From Flavobacterium palustre (GTDB lineage: Bacteria > Bacteroidota > Bacteroidia > Flavobacteriales > Flavobacteriaceae), in NCBI RefSeq assembly GCF_014639535.1, contig NZ_BMGA01000009.1, positions 17,387-81,386 of the forward strand: a DNA stretch of 64,000 bases, read 5' to 3'. The notes below the pieces were generated by a model that was not told the DNA's origin, ran no database searches, and saw only the letters and a program-made list of their open reading frames with translations. The position numbers and the translations under genes were made by a program. Position 1 is the first letter of the stretch, and each line of letters opens with the position of its first letter. Below are positions 23,391 to 32,478 of this stretch, in pieces.

Positions 23391-26300
23391 ATGAAAATTA
23401 ATTCTATTAATTGTCGTTTTGAATTTCAAAAACGGCTACTACTGATTATGATGAGAACATTTTTAATTCTATTCTGTACAACCGTTTTCAGTTTCAACAC
23501 TGCAACCACTTTTTCGCAGGCAAAAATTGCTATTGAGCAAGATCAATTAGTGTCGGTGAAAGAAATTTTTAAAATTATACAAAAACAAACCAGTTACAGT
23601 TTTATTTATCCTAACGACTTTTTTAAAGATGCGCCAAAAGTGCAACTCAAAAAAGGTACTATTGAAGTTTCTAAATTGTTAGGTCAGATTTTTAAATCGG
23701 CAAATTTGAATTTTGAAGTAACAGCCGATAAAAATATCATCATTAAAGAGGGTTTACATACTACCGCAACTAAGCCCGCTGAAGAAAAAGAAATAGTAAT
23801 TCAGGATATTAAAATTTCAGGAAAAGTAACTGATGAGAATAATCAGCCGATTCCGGGAGTAAGTATTCTTGTCAAAGGAACTCAAATAGCAACCCAGACA
23901 GATCTTGACGGTAAATATCAAATAAGAGTACCATCAGCTGAGAGTGTTTTGGTGGTGTCATTTATAGGATACGGAACTAAAGAAATTAAGGTGAATAATC
24001 AAACAGTGGTTAATTGCCAACTTTTACCTGAAACGGCTAAACTGGAAGAGGTGGTCGTTGTAGGGTATGGTTCCAGTAAGCAAAAAGACCTGACAGGAGC
24101 TGTTTCTTCTGTAAAATCAGAAAATTTTAATAAAGGACCACAATTGAGTGCACAACAGGCTATTCAAGGAAAAATGGCCGGTGTTGTAATTGCTCAGAAT
24201 AGTGGAAAACCAGGAGGTTCTAATACCGTTATTATTCGTGGTGGAACTTCGTTAACCGGAACTAATGACCCTTTGTATGTTATCGATGGTGTGCCAATCT
24301 CAACTTCCGCAGGGGTGAGTCAGGCTAACATCAGAGGAAATGGTACTGATTTCTTTGATCAGGAACCAACCAACCCTTTGATGACGATTAATCCAAATGA
24401 TATCGAATCGGTAACGGTTTTAAAAGATGCTTCTTCAACTGCTATTTATGGTTCAAGAGGAGCTAATGGGGTAATTGTTATTACCACTAAAAAAGGAAAA
24501 TCAGGCAATTTAAAAGTGAGTTTAGATGTTACCGGAGGAATTTCGACAGTTTCAAACAAGCTGGATGTGTTGTCAGCTGATGAATACAGAAAAATTAATA
24601 CCGATTTGAATTTGACTTTTTCTGATTTAGGAGGAAATACCAATTGGCAGGATGAAATTTACAGAACCGCAAAAACTCAGGATTACAATATGTCTTTTTC
24701 AGGAGGCTCAGACAAAACCGCATACAGAGCTTCCTTAGGATATGGAAATCAGGAAGGGGTTTTAGTTGGTTCAAAATTAGAAAGAGCTAATGCAAGAATC
24801 AATGTAAATCATTCCGCACTTGATGATAAACTTTCATTTGATTTAAGAGTGAATTATGGACAAACTTTTTCTAATAATTCTCCGGTATCCAATACTGTAG
24901 GTAGTGAAGCAGGAACAAGTATCAACTATGAATCCTATGTTTTCAATCCTACGTATCCAATTTATGATGCAAATGGAAACTACAATCATGTTCCACCTTA
25001 TCGTATCAATCCGGTTTCTTTTTCAAATGATGTTTTGGACGAAGTTACCAATAATCGTTTCTTAGGGAATTTATCAACTACGTACAAGATTTTTAATCCC
25101 TTAAGTGTCAATGTGAATTTAGGTTATACCAACCAAGCCATAAACAGAAACTCTTATGTTAAAAAATCAAATCCGCTGGGAGAAGGTATGGGAGGATATG
25201 CCAGTGTTCAAAAGCTGGAAGATTACAGCAAGTTATTGGAAACTGTTTTGAGATATAATAATTCATTCGGTAAGCATAGTGTAGATGCTATAGCGGGTTA
25301 TTCATACCAATATTTTGTAAATGAAGGAATTCGTAATGCAGTTTCAGGATTTTTATCAGATGAGTTCCGTTGGTATAGTTTACAGGCTGCCAGTACAAAT
25401 CAGGGAGTAACTTCTTTCAAAGGAAGTAATAAATTGATTTCGATGTATGGTAGATTGAATTATAATTTTGACGACATCATTTTGGCTACTGCAACTATCA
25501 GACGCGATGGCTCAAGCCGTTTTGGTTCAGGAAACCAATGGGGAGTATTTCCATCGGGGTCTTTAGCATGGAGGATTTCTAATATGGACTTTTTTAAATC
25601 AAAAACAATTTCTGATTTAAAATTAAGAACCAGTTATGGGGTGACAGGAAATCAGGAAATAGGGAATTTGAATTCGATAACAAGACTGGGAGCTACTTCA
25701 GCCGGATATATAGTTGGAGGACAAAGAATTACTACTGTTTTACCATTACAATATGCTAACCCTGATTTAAAATGGGAACAAACAGCTCAGTTCAATACAG
25801 GTATCGATTATACGATATTAGATGGCAGAATTCGCGGAAGCATCGATTATTATGTTAAAAAAACTACTGATTTATTATTGCGTATTCCGGTGCCATCGCC
25901 TACAGCAGTTAGCACACAATTGGCTAACGTAGGAAGCGTACAAAATAAAGGTATCGAGTTAGAAATTTCTGCTGATATTATCAAAAAAGCCGATTTTTCA
26001 TGGAGTACTTCTATCAATTATACCAGAAACAGAAATAAAGTTTTAAGTCTGTCGAATAGTTTATACAAAGGAGATAACATTCAGGTAGCGCCACTACAAG
26101 GACAAGGGTTGACTGCCGGGATTTATGCTCAGCTGATACAACCGGGATTGCCTGTGGGAACTTTTTACGGAAGAGAATTTAAAGGGATTGAAAACGGTGT
26201 TGAAATTATCGATTCGGAAATGAAAGTAATTGGTTCAGCACAGCCTGATTTTACATTTGGTATCACCAATTCGTTAAATTATAAAAGATTCTCATTAGGA

Positions 26301-26708
26301 TTTAATTTCAGAGGATCTGTAGGTAATGATGTTTATAATTTGACCGCTAACAATTTAGGTTACTTAAGTAATCTTCCGGGGCGAAATGTATTGCAGGAAG
26401 CGGTTTCAAGTGGTGTTTTAAGAAGCCAGCCTAAACAATATTCTTCAAGATGGATTGAGGATGGTTCTTTTGTAAGATTGGATAATATTACTTTAGGTTA
26501 TGATATCAATCTTAAAAATTTCCCTGCAATTTCTAATGCAAGATTGTTTATTACCGGACAAAATTTATTGTTGTTTACTAAATATTCCGGTTTAGATCCT
26601 GAGGTAAATTCAGATGTTTCAGGTACAGGAATCGCTCCTATAGGGGTGGATTACTTAGCTTATCCTAAAGCTAAAACGGTAAGTGCCGGATTAAGCGTGT
26701 CATTTTAA
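23391..26708 (+). CDS. SusC/RagA TonB-dependent transporter with STN signalling domain
   Basis: A 1105-residue outer-membrane oligosaccharide importer. An N-terminal extension and signal peptide (about 20-43) precede an STN (secretin/TonB short N-terminal) domain (about 45-118), a carboxypeptidase-D-like beta domain (about 142-210), a LEEVVVVGYG TonB-box-like segment (about 218-227), the plug (DPLYVIDGVPI; NPNDIESVTVLKDASSTAIYG; GANGVIVITTKKG) and the barrel. The STN domain marks it as a transducer that signals through FecR to the sigma factor upstream. The likely functional start is one of the ATGs near residue 20-21 (MMRTFLILF). Its partner SusD follows after 30 bases. Confidence 0.96.
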   Translation: MKINSINCRFEFQKRLLLIMMRTFLILFCTTVFSFNTATTFSQAKIAIEQDQLVSVKEIFKIIQKQTSYSFIYPNDFFKDAPKVQLKKGTIEVSKLLGQIFKSANLNFEVTADKNIIIKEGLHTTATKPAEEKEIVIQDIKISGKVTDENNQPIPGVSILVKGTQIATQTDLDGKYQIRVPSAESVLVVSFIGYGTKEIKVNNQTVVNCQLLPETAKLEEVVVVGYGSSKQKDLTGAVSSVKSENFNKGPQLSAQQAIQGKMAGVVIAQNSGKPGGSNTVIIRGGTSLTGTNDPLYVIDGVPISTSAGVSQANIRGNGTDFFDQEPTNPLMTINPNDIESVTVLKDASSTAIYGSRGANGVIVITTKKGKSGNLKVSLDVTGGISTVSNKLDVLSADEYRKINTDLNLTFSDLGGNTNWQDEIYRTAKTQDYNMSFSGGSDKTAYRASLGYGNQEGVLVGSKLERANARINVNHSALDDKLSFDLRVNYGQTFSNNSPVSNTVGSEAGTSINYESYVFNPTYPIYDANGNYNHVPPYRINPVSFSNDVLDEVTNNRFLGNLSTTYKIFNPLSVNVNLGYTNQAINRNSYVKKSNPLGEGMGGYASVQKLEDYSKLLETVLRYNNSFGKHSVDAIAGYSYQYFVNEGIRNAVSGFLSDEFRWYSLQAASTNQGVTSFKGSNKLISMYGRLNYNFDDIILATATIRRDGSSRFGSGNQWGVFPSGSLAWRISNMDFFKSKTISDLKLRTSYGVTGNQEIGNLNSITRLGATSAGYIVGGQRITTVLPLQYANPDLKWEQTAQFNTGIDYTILDGRIRGSIDYYVKKTTDLLLRIPVPSPTAVSTQLANVGSVQNKGIELEISADIIKKADFSWSTSINYTRNRNKVLSLSNSLYKGDNIQVAPLQGQGLTAGIYAQLIQPGLPVGTFYGREFKGIENGVEIIDSEMKVIGSAQPDFTFGITNSLNYKRFSLGFNFRGSVGNDVYNLTANNLGYLSNLPGRNVLQEAVSSGVLRSQPKQYSSRWIEDGSFVRLDNITLGYDINLKNFPAISNARLFITGQNLLLFTKYSGLDPEVNSDVSGTGIAPIGVDYLAYPKAKTVSAGLSVSF

Positions 26709-26738
26709 GGGTAATTTCAATTAATAAATAATACTATT

Positions 26739-28277
26739 ATGAAAAAATATACAATCAAATTAATAATGTGTTCATTCGTAGCCGTATTTGGTTTGGCAGG
26801 ATGTACTAATTTAGATGAAGAAACATTCGGAAGTTTATCTCCTGATACTTATTATAATAATGAAGCAGAAGCACTTTCTTCTGTTGTAGGAGTGTATCAA
26901 TCCTTATCACAGGTAGCTCATATTGGGGATCCATGGCGTATTGCCGAATTTGGAACTGATGAATTTATAGTTCCCGGAAGAGCAAGTGGCGGATGGTTTG
27001 ATCAAAATAATATTGATATCATCAATCATACTGTAGCTCCAACAAATGCAACATGTGGAAGAGCATGGAGAAATATTTTTCAGGAAATAGGTACTGCGAA
27101 TGCTGTTTTAGAAAGTTTGCAGGCTTCGCCAAACAGTGCTAATTTAAAAGGATTAGTTGCAGAAGTAAGGGCTTTGCGTGCTTATGGTTATTTTTATGCG
27201 ATGGATTTTTGGGGTAATGTACCATTAGTTACAGTAGCAAGAATAGATCCTAATAATTTGCCTGGTACTACTCCGAGGGCTGAAATATTTGATTTTATCG
27301 AAACAGAAATGTTAGCTGCTATTGAAGATTTACCTTCAATAACAACCGTTAACAAAGCAAGTTATTATCCAAGATTTACTAAAGAAGCTATTTACGGACT
27401 TCTGGCAACCATGTATCTAAATGCGGAGGTATATACCGGAACTCCTAAATGGACTGAAGCTGTTGCAATGTGTGATAAAATTATCAGTACCAATAAATAT
27501 TCGTTAGAAGCAGCAGTGGTGGACAATTTTAAGTCAACGAATGAGCAAAATTCGACAGAAATTATTTCTTCTTTTTCGATTTCACCATCACAAAATGCGG
27601 GTAATAATCAGTTTATATTATATGCTCAAAACGGTTTAGATAAATTAAAATACAATTTGCCTTTTACTCCGGCAAACGGATATAGTACGTATCAGGAAGC
27701 TTTGGACAGATATGAAAATCAGGATGTTCGTAAATCATTGATTGAATATGGACCACAATATTATTTAGATGGTGTTACGCCTTTGAAATATCCAAATGGA
27801 ACACAATTGAATATCATTGCTGTGCAAAGTTTGATTAGTGCCGAAGATAATGAAGGTTACAAAGTGTTGAAATATACGCCTATTGGTACATCATGGTCTG
27901 GTTTTAATGCAGATAATGATTTAGTTTTAATGCGTTATGCAGATATTTTACTGATAAAAGCCGAGGCGTTGTTTAGAGGTGGTACTACAACAATTCCGGA
28001 TACACCATTGAATTTAGTAAATACGGTAAGAGGCAGAAGTAATGCTTCTGTTCTGACAAGTTTGACTCTGAAAAACATTGAAGACGAAAGAGCCAGAGAA
28101 TTAATTTGGGAAGGACACCGCAGAAGAGATATGATTCGTTTTGGGACTTATTTCACTGGAACCTGGGCTTTTAAAACAACACAAACGGCTACTTTTAGAG
28201 GAATATATCCTATTCCACAGGAGCAGCGAACTGCAAATCCAAAACTGGAACAAAATCCGGGATACCCGTTGAATTAG
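26739..28277 (+). CDS. SusD/RagB glycan-binding lipoprotein
   Basis: A 512-residue surface lipoprotein that forms the lid of the SusC transporter and captures oligosaccharide. The lipobox GLAGC puts the lipidated cysteine at about residue 22. The N-terminal SusD-like part (TPDTYYNNEAEALSSVVGVYQSL-like, TPR helices) and the C-terminal RagB part (ERARELIWEGHRRRDMIRFG; YPIPQEQRTANPKLEQNPGY) are both complete. A terminator follows at 28311. Binding specificity cannot be read directly; the pectin esterases downstream are the only clue. Confidence 0.95.
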   Translation: MKKYTIKLIMCSFVAVFGLAGCTNLDEETFGSLSPDTYYNNEAEALSSVVGVYQSLSQVAHIGDPWRIAEFGTDEFIVPGRASGGWFDQNNIDIINHTVAPTNATCGRAWRNIFQEIGTANAVLESLQASPNSANLKGLVAEVRALRAYGYFYAMDFWGNVPLVTVARIDPNNLPGTTPRAEIFDFIETEMLAAIEDLPSITTVNKASYYPRFTKEAIYGLLATMYLNAEVYTGTPKWTEAVAMCDKIISTNKYSLEAAVVDNFKSTNEQNSTEIISSFSISPSQNAGNNQFILYAQNGLDKLKYNLPFTPANGYSTYQEALDRYENQDVRKSLIEYGPQYYLDGVTPLKYPNGTQLNIIAVQSLISAEDNEGYKVLKYTPIGTSWSGFNADNDLVLMRYADILLIKAEALFRGGTTTIPDTPLNLVNTVRGRSNASVLTSLTLKNIEDERARELIWEGHRRRDMIRFGTYFTGTWAFKTTQTATFRGIYPIPQEQRTANPKLEQNPGYPLN

Positions 28278-28310
28278 AATAATTAAATTGGTTAATAAAT
28301 AGTTGGTTAA

Positions 28311-28355
28311 ACCCATGTGTGACTAGATTTTTCTAAAATACATGGGTTTTTTTCT
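28311..28355 (+). terminator. Terminator after susD
   Basis: AACCCATGT (from about 28311) pairs with ACATGGGTT around 28340-28348 and is followed by a T run to 28353. The in-frame ATG at 28342 lies in its 3' arm. It may allow partial read-through to the esterase genes, giving higher susCD than esterase expression. Confidence 0.7.
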
Positions 28356-28368
28356 TAATTTAATTTGT

Positions 28369-29370
28369 ATGAGAATCAATATGAATTTTAGATTTCAATT
28401 TGTCTTACTATTCGCTTCAACATTATTTCTAAGCAAAATATACAGTCAGTCTTATAAAGGAGTTACCGGAGTAAAAGACACTTCTTACTCCACTAAGGCT
28501 GCTTATCGGTACGATGTAAAAAAACATCCAAACATTAAGATTGTTCCTGAATTTCGTTTTAATTCAGTGAAAGAAAAACGAAATGTAAGTTATTGTGAAA
28601 TTGAAAAACGTAAACTGAATCTGGATGTTTTTTATAATGCTGAAAAATCAAATTCAAAGCGAACAGCGGTTATCATTATTCACGGTGGCGGTTGGCGTAC
28701 AGGAAGCAGGGAGCAACATTATCCGATGGCACAAAAATTAGCCAGCATAGGCTATGTGTGTTTCACTCCCGAATACCGCCTTTCTACCGAAGCGCTTTTT
28801 CCGGCAGCTGTATTTGATATTAAATCGGCTATACGCTGGGTTCGAAAAAATGCTGCTGTTTATAATTTGGATGCCAATAAAATTGCAGTTTTAGGATTTT
28901 CGGCTGGTGGAGAAATGGCAGCTTTTATGGGAACAACGGCGAATATGCCGTTATTTGAAGGAACTTCTTGTAATTTAGGTACGGAATCTAAGATTAATGC
29001 TGTTGTGGATATTGACGGAACCTTGTCATTTGTACATCCGGATGGTAGAGAAGGAGATGATTCTAAAAGTACTTCGGCCGGGACTTATTGGTTTGGCTAT
29101 TCGAAAGCAGAAAACCCTAAATTATGGGAGGCTGCATCGCCTTTGAGTTATGTGAGTGCTCAAACGCCTCCAACGCTTTTTATCAATAGTGCTGTGCCCT
29201 GGATGCACGCCGGAAGAGAAGATTACATCCAGGTTTTGGATAAAAACGGAATCTATTCTGAAGTAAAAGAATTCGAAGGAGCACCGCATTCTTTTTGTTT
29301 GTATGAGCCTTGGTTTAGTCCAACAATTCAATATATAGATAATTTTTTAATAAAAGTTTTCAATAAATAG
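28369..29370 (+). CDS. Secreted alpha/beta-hydrolase, putative carbohydrate esterase 1
   Basis: A serine esterase/lipase-type alpha/beta hydrolase with a signal peptide (FVLLFASTLFLSKIYSQ). The oxyanion motif HGGGWRTG, the nucleophile elbow GFSAGG and a C-terminal GAPHSF histidine are present, as in the BD-FAE/acetylxylan-esterase-like COG0657 group. An upstream in-frame ATG at 28342 lies inside the susD terminator and is unlikely to be used; ATGs at 28369 and 28381 both precede the signal peptide, and the latter gives 329 residues, the same length as the paralogue that follows. Probably removes acetyl or feruloyl groups from pectin; this is inferred from the context. Confidence 0.85.
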   Translation: MRINMNFRFQFVLLFASTLFLSKIYSQSYKGVTGVKDTSYSTKAAYRYDVKKHPNIKIVPEFRFNSVKEKRNVSYCEIEKRKLNLDVFYNAEKSNSKRTAVIIIHGGGWRTGSREQHYPMAQKLASIGYVCFTPEYRLSTEALFPAAVFDIKSAIRWVRKNAAVYNLDANKIAVLGFSAGGEMAAFMGTTANMPLFEGTSCNLGTESKINAVVDIDGTLSFVHPDGREGDDSKSTSAGTYWFGYSKAENPKLWEAASPLSYVSAQTPPTLFINSAVPWMHAGREDYIQVLDKNGIYSEVKEFEGAPHSFCLYEPWFSPTIQYIDNFLIKVFNK

Positions 29371-29407
29371 TTCTACTGGAAATGTTGTGAACATTCTTTT
29401 TTTTAAA

Positions 29408-29471
29408 CCATTAAGCGAATTAAGAAAGTTAATAAAATAGCAAATCTTAATTTTCTTAAATGCTTAAAAGG
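29408..29471. repeat. Imperfect inverted repeat between esterase genes
   Basis: The arm 29408-29432 (CCATTAAGCGAATTAAGAAA...) is an imperfect reverse complement of 29447-29471 (...TTAATTTTCTTAAATGCTT...), with about 19-20 of 25 positions matching. Non-coding; it resembles dispersed flavobacterial intergenic repeats and lies upstream of the second esterase gene. Confidence 0.5.
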
Positions 29472-29521
29472 CTTTATCTTTCAGATAAATACCAATAAAC
29501 TAATAAATAATTTTCAATGCT

Positions 29522-30511
29522 ATGAAGCAGTTTTTTAAAAGTATATTTCTCATGTTGTTTTTTGTGTCTTTTTGTACCAATGCGCAGCAAGCACCAATTA
29601 AGATTCCAAAAGATACTTCGTTTACGGTGAAAAATGAGTTCAAAAAATATGTAAAATATTTTCCAAACATAAAATCCGCCAAAGACTCTTTGCCGGAGAA
29701 TGTAAATGAAAGCCGAAACTTGGTTTATACCACATTAAAAAACACTCCTTTCGGAGACCGGGATTTACATGTTGATGTTTTTTCGCCAAAGAAAAAAGGA
29801 AAATATCCGGCACTGATCATGGTTCACGGCGGAGGATGGAAAGCGGGAGATAAAATGTTGCAGGTTCCTTTAGCTCAAAAATTGGCTGCCAAAGGAATTG
29901 TGACGATATGTGTGGAATACCAATTGTTACAGGAAGCCAAATATCCCGCAGCCCTTTACAATATAAAATCGGCTGTGCGATGGACGCGCGCTAATGCTGA
30001 TAAATTCGGAATTGACCCGGATAAAATTGCGATTTCAGGTTGTTCGGCAGGAGGACAATTGGCATTGTTAACAGGACTTACAAGCGGAATTGAATCTAAA
30101 GAAGGTGATCAGGGAAATTTAGGTTTTTCAAGCAAAATTCAGGCTATTGTAGATTTGGACGGAGTGGTAGATTTTATGGCGCCGCTGTCATTGAATTTAA
30201 ATCGAAAAGCGGATTCTCCGGATGTACAATGGTTAGGAGGGACTTTTTATGAAAAACCGGAAATATGGAAAGAGGCTTCACCCATTTTTTGGGCGAATGA
30301 AAAATCCTGTCCCATTTTGTTTATCAATAGTGGTTTTCCCAGATTTCATGCCGGTCAGGATGAGTTAATCGGAATGATGAAAGATTGGGGAATATACACC
30401 GAAGTTCATAAATTTGATATCCAACTGCATACTTTCTGGCTGTTTCATCCGTGGATTGATCCAACGGCGAATTATATCAATGATTTTTTAATTAAAGTTT
30501 TTAATAAATAA
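29522..30511 (+). CDS. Secreted alpha/beta-hydrolase, putative carbohydrate esterase 2
   Basis: A 329-residue paralogue of the preceding gene, with signal peptide (IFLMLFFVSFCTNAQ), HGGGWKAG oxyanion motif, GCSAGG nucleophile elbow, an aspartate in DLDGVVDF and a C-terminal QLHTFW histidine. Shared stretches such as NIKSAVRW.RANADKFGIDPDKIAISG show a tandem duplication. It is 3 bases from the next gene and so co-transcribed with the acetylesterase and methylesterase. Likely role: de-esterifying pectin-derived oligosaccharide in the periplasm. The exact bond is unknown. Confidence 0.86.
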   Translation: MKQFFKSIFLMLFFVSFCTNAQQAPIKIPKDTSFTVKNEFKKYVKYFPNIKSAKDSLPENVNESRNLVYTTLKNTPFGDRDLHVDVFSPKKKGKYPALIMVHGGGWKAGDKMLQVPLAQKLAAKGIVTICVEYQLLQEAKYPAALYNIKSAVRWTRANADKFGIDPDKIAISGCSAGGQLALLTGLTSGIESKEGDQGNLGFSSKIQAIVDLDGVVDFMAPLSLNLNRKADSPDVQWLGGTFYEKPEIWKEASPIFWANEKSCPILFINSGFPRFHAGQDELIGMMKDWGIYTEVHKFDIQLHTFWLFHPWIDPTANYINDFLIKVFNK

Positions 30512-30514
30512 TAA

Positions 30515-31327
30515 ATGAGAAAATTTATAATCCCTGCAATTGCTGTGATAGCCAGTTGTATCATCATGGCTTTTAGCATGCAAAAACCGAATGTAACTAC
30601 TGTTTATTTAATAGGAGATTCTACTATGGCAGATTATGCCAATAATTACGAACCGGGCAAAGATTACATGAAAACCCGATATCCTGTTACGGGATGGGGG
30701 CAGGTTTTTCAGCAGTTTTTAGTGAAAGACAGTCTGCAACAAGTCAATAAACTGATAAAAAAAGCAAATGCAGTTGTCGATGACCGTGCCAGAGGCGGTC
30801 GCAGTACACGAACGTTTTTTCAGGAAGGAAGATGGCGTTCGGTGTTTGAAGAACTTAAAAAAGACGATTTGGTTATTATGCAATTCGGACATAACGATGC
30901 TGCTGAAGACAGAACCGAAAGGTATATTCCTATTGAAGGATATAAAGAATTTTTGAGATTGTTTGTAGATCAAACCAGAGCTAAAGGCGCATTACCAATT
31001 ATTTTAACACCTGTTGCCAGAAACTTTCCATGGAAAGATGGAAAATTGCAAAATGTGCACGGATTGTACGATCAGGCGGCAAAAGATGTGGCGAAAGAAT
31101 TGAATGTATTGTTTATCGATTTGAATAAAAAATCAATGGACTTTTTTACTAAAAAAGGAGAAACTTTTTCGGCAGAAAATTATTTTATGAATTTCCCTGC
31201 GGGTAAATATGAGGCTTATCCGGAAGGACAAAAAGATAATACTCATTTTCAAACCAAAGGAGCTGTTGAGGTAGCCAGACTGGTTTTTGAAGGGATGAAA
31301 GAATTAAATGCTACTATTAAAAATTAA
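30515..31327 (+). CDS. Rhamnogalacturonan acetylesterase-like SGNH hydrolase (CE12)
   Basis: A 270-residue SGNH/GDSL hydrolase with an N-terminal hydrophobic signal. Block I is LIGDSTMADY (nucleophile Ser at about 36), block II includes ARGGRSTRTF (oxyanion glycine), block III is QFGHNDA (asparagine) and block V is DNTHFQTKGA (Asp and His). This pattern, with WGQVFQQF and GRSTRTFFQEGRW, is that of rhamnogalacturonan acetylesterases, which remove acetyl groups from galacturonic acid in RG-I. The gene is 6 bases from the pectin methylesterase gene. Together they define the locus as pectin-targeted. Confidence 0.9.
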   Translation: MRKFIIPAIAVIASCIIMAFSMQKPNVTTVYLIGDSTMADYANNYEPGKDYMKTRYPVTGWGQVFQQFLVKDSLQQVNKLIKKANAVVDDRARGGRSTRTFFQEGRWRSVFEELKKDDLVIMQFGHNDAAEDRTERYIPIEGYKEFLRLFVDQTRAKGALPIILTPVARNFPWKDGKLQNVHGLYDQAAKDVAKELNVLFIDLNKKSMDFFTKKGETFSAENYFMNFPAGKYEAYPEGQKDNTHFQTKGAVEVARLVFEGMKELNATIKN

Positions 31328-31332
31328 TAAAA

Positions 31333-32316
31333 ATGAAGAATACAATCAGACTAAAATACATTTTGTTTTTTCTATTGGTTACCCAATTGTTTTTGGCACA
31401 AACATCCAATCCTGAAAAGTACAAATACCAATTTACTGTTGCTAAAGACGGCAGCGGCGAATTCAAATACATTCAGGATGCCATTGATGCGATGCGAAAA
31501 TTCCCTTTGGCTCCGATAACTTTATATATTAAAAACGGAGTTTACAACGAAAAGATAGAATTATCGGCTAATAATACCGATGTGACTTTTATAGGCGAAA
31601 GCGTTGATAAAACGATTATTACCTACAATGATTATTCCGGCAGAGGCAAAATGGGGACTTTTGATTCTTATACCGCTAAAATATCCGGAAACCGATTCAG
31701 GGCAGAGAATATTACTTTCGAAAATTCAGCAGGTCGTGTTGGGCAGGCAGTTACCTTATATGTTGATGCCGATAAAGCCGTTTTTAAGAATTGTAAGTTT
31801 TTGGGAAATCAGGATACCATTTATCATGGCGGCGAATATTCGAGACAATTTTTTACAGACTGTCATATCGAGGGAACAACAGATTTTATATTCGGACCAG
31901 CCACAGCAGTATTTAAAAACTGTACCATCTTTGGAAAAGCTAATTCGTATATAACAGCACCGAATACACCAAAAGACAAAGAATTTGGTTTTGTTTTTCT
32001 GGATTGCAAAGTGATTGTCAACGAAGAAGTCGATAAGTTGTATCTGGGCAGGCCCTGGAGAGCCTGGGCAAAATCAGTATTTATAAGATGCGAATTGCCG
32101 AAACAAATCGCTGCTGAAGCATGGGATAATTGGGGGAATGCAGATAATGAAAAAACAGCTTTTTTTGCGGAGTATGAATGTACTGGCGAAGGTTTTAAAC
32201 CAAAAGAAAGAGCGGCATGGACACATCAATTAAAAAAATCAGAAGCCGAAAAATATACGCTTAAAAATATTTTAGGAAATCCAAAGTCCACAGAAAAAGA
32301 ATGGTATGAGTTGTAA
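31333..32316 (+). CDS. Pectin methylesterase (CE8)
   Basis: A 327-residue secreted right-handed beta-helix enzyme (signal peptide ending LFLAQ) that hydrolyses methyl esters of homogalacturonan. The catalytic set can be placed: Gln138 (GQAV), Gln160 and Asp161 (GNQDT), Asp184 (TTDFIFG) and Arg240 (LGRPWR). The YLGRPWRAWAKSVFI and WDNWGN motifs are diagnostic. It is the last gene of the plus-strand locus and is followed by a terminator. No pectate lyase, GH28 or GH105 gene accompanies it in this window. Confidence 0.95.
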   Translation: MKNTIRLKYILFFLLVTQLFLAQTSNPEKYKYQFTVAKDGSGEFKYIQDAIDAMRKFPLAPITLYIKNGVYNEKIELSANNTDVTFIGESVDKTIITYNDYSGRGKMGTFDSYTAKISGNRFRAENITFENSAGRVGQAVTLYVDADKAVFKNCKFLGNQDTIYHGGEYSRQFFTDCHIEGTTDFIFGPATAVFKNCTIFGKANSYITAPNTPKDKEFGFVFLDCKVIVNEEVDKLYLGRPWRAWAKSVFIRCELPKQIAAEAWDNWGNADNEKTAFFAEYECTGEGFKPKERAAWTHQLKKSEAEKYTLKNILGNPKSTEKEWYEL

Positions 32317-32343
32317 AATTCTAAGTCATTTAATATTAATGAA

Positions 32344-32382
32344 AACAGCCGCAGGGAATATTCTTGTGGCTGTTTTTTTTTA
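32344..32382 (+). terminator. Terminator at the end of the pectin locus
   Basis: AACAGCC (32344-32350) and GGCTGTT (32368-32374), extended by CA/TG, form a hairpin followed by a T run. Confidence 0.8.
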
Positions 32383-32478
32383 ATATCATCGCTAAAAAAC
32401 TATGGATTTCATAGCGGAGATACAATATTGAGTTAACTGAAAAAGACTGAATGCCTGTTTTGTGTATTTTTAATCCCT

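Noticed and set aside
28342-28368. ATG at 28342 as start of the first esterase
   Set aside because: It lies inside the 3' arm of the susD terminator and adds residues before an otherwise good signal peptide.
31604-31954. Frame of 116 residues inside the pectin methylesterase gene
   Set aside because: It is a shadow frame on the same strand of a gene with complete catalytic motifs.
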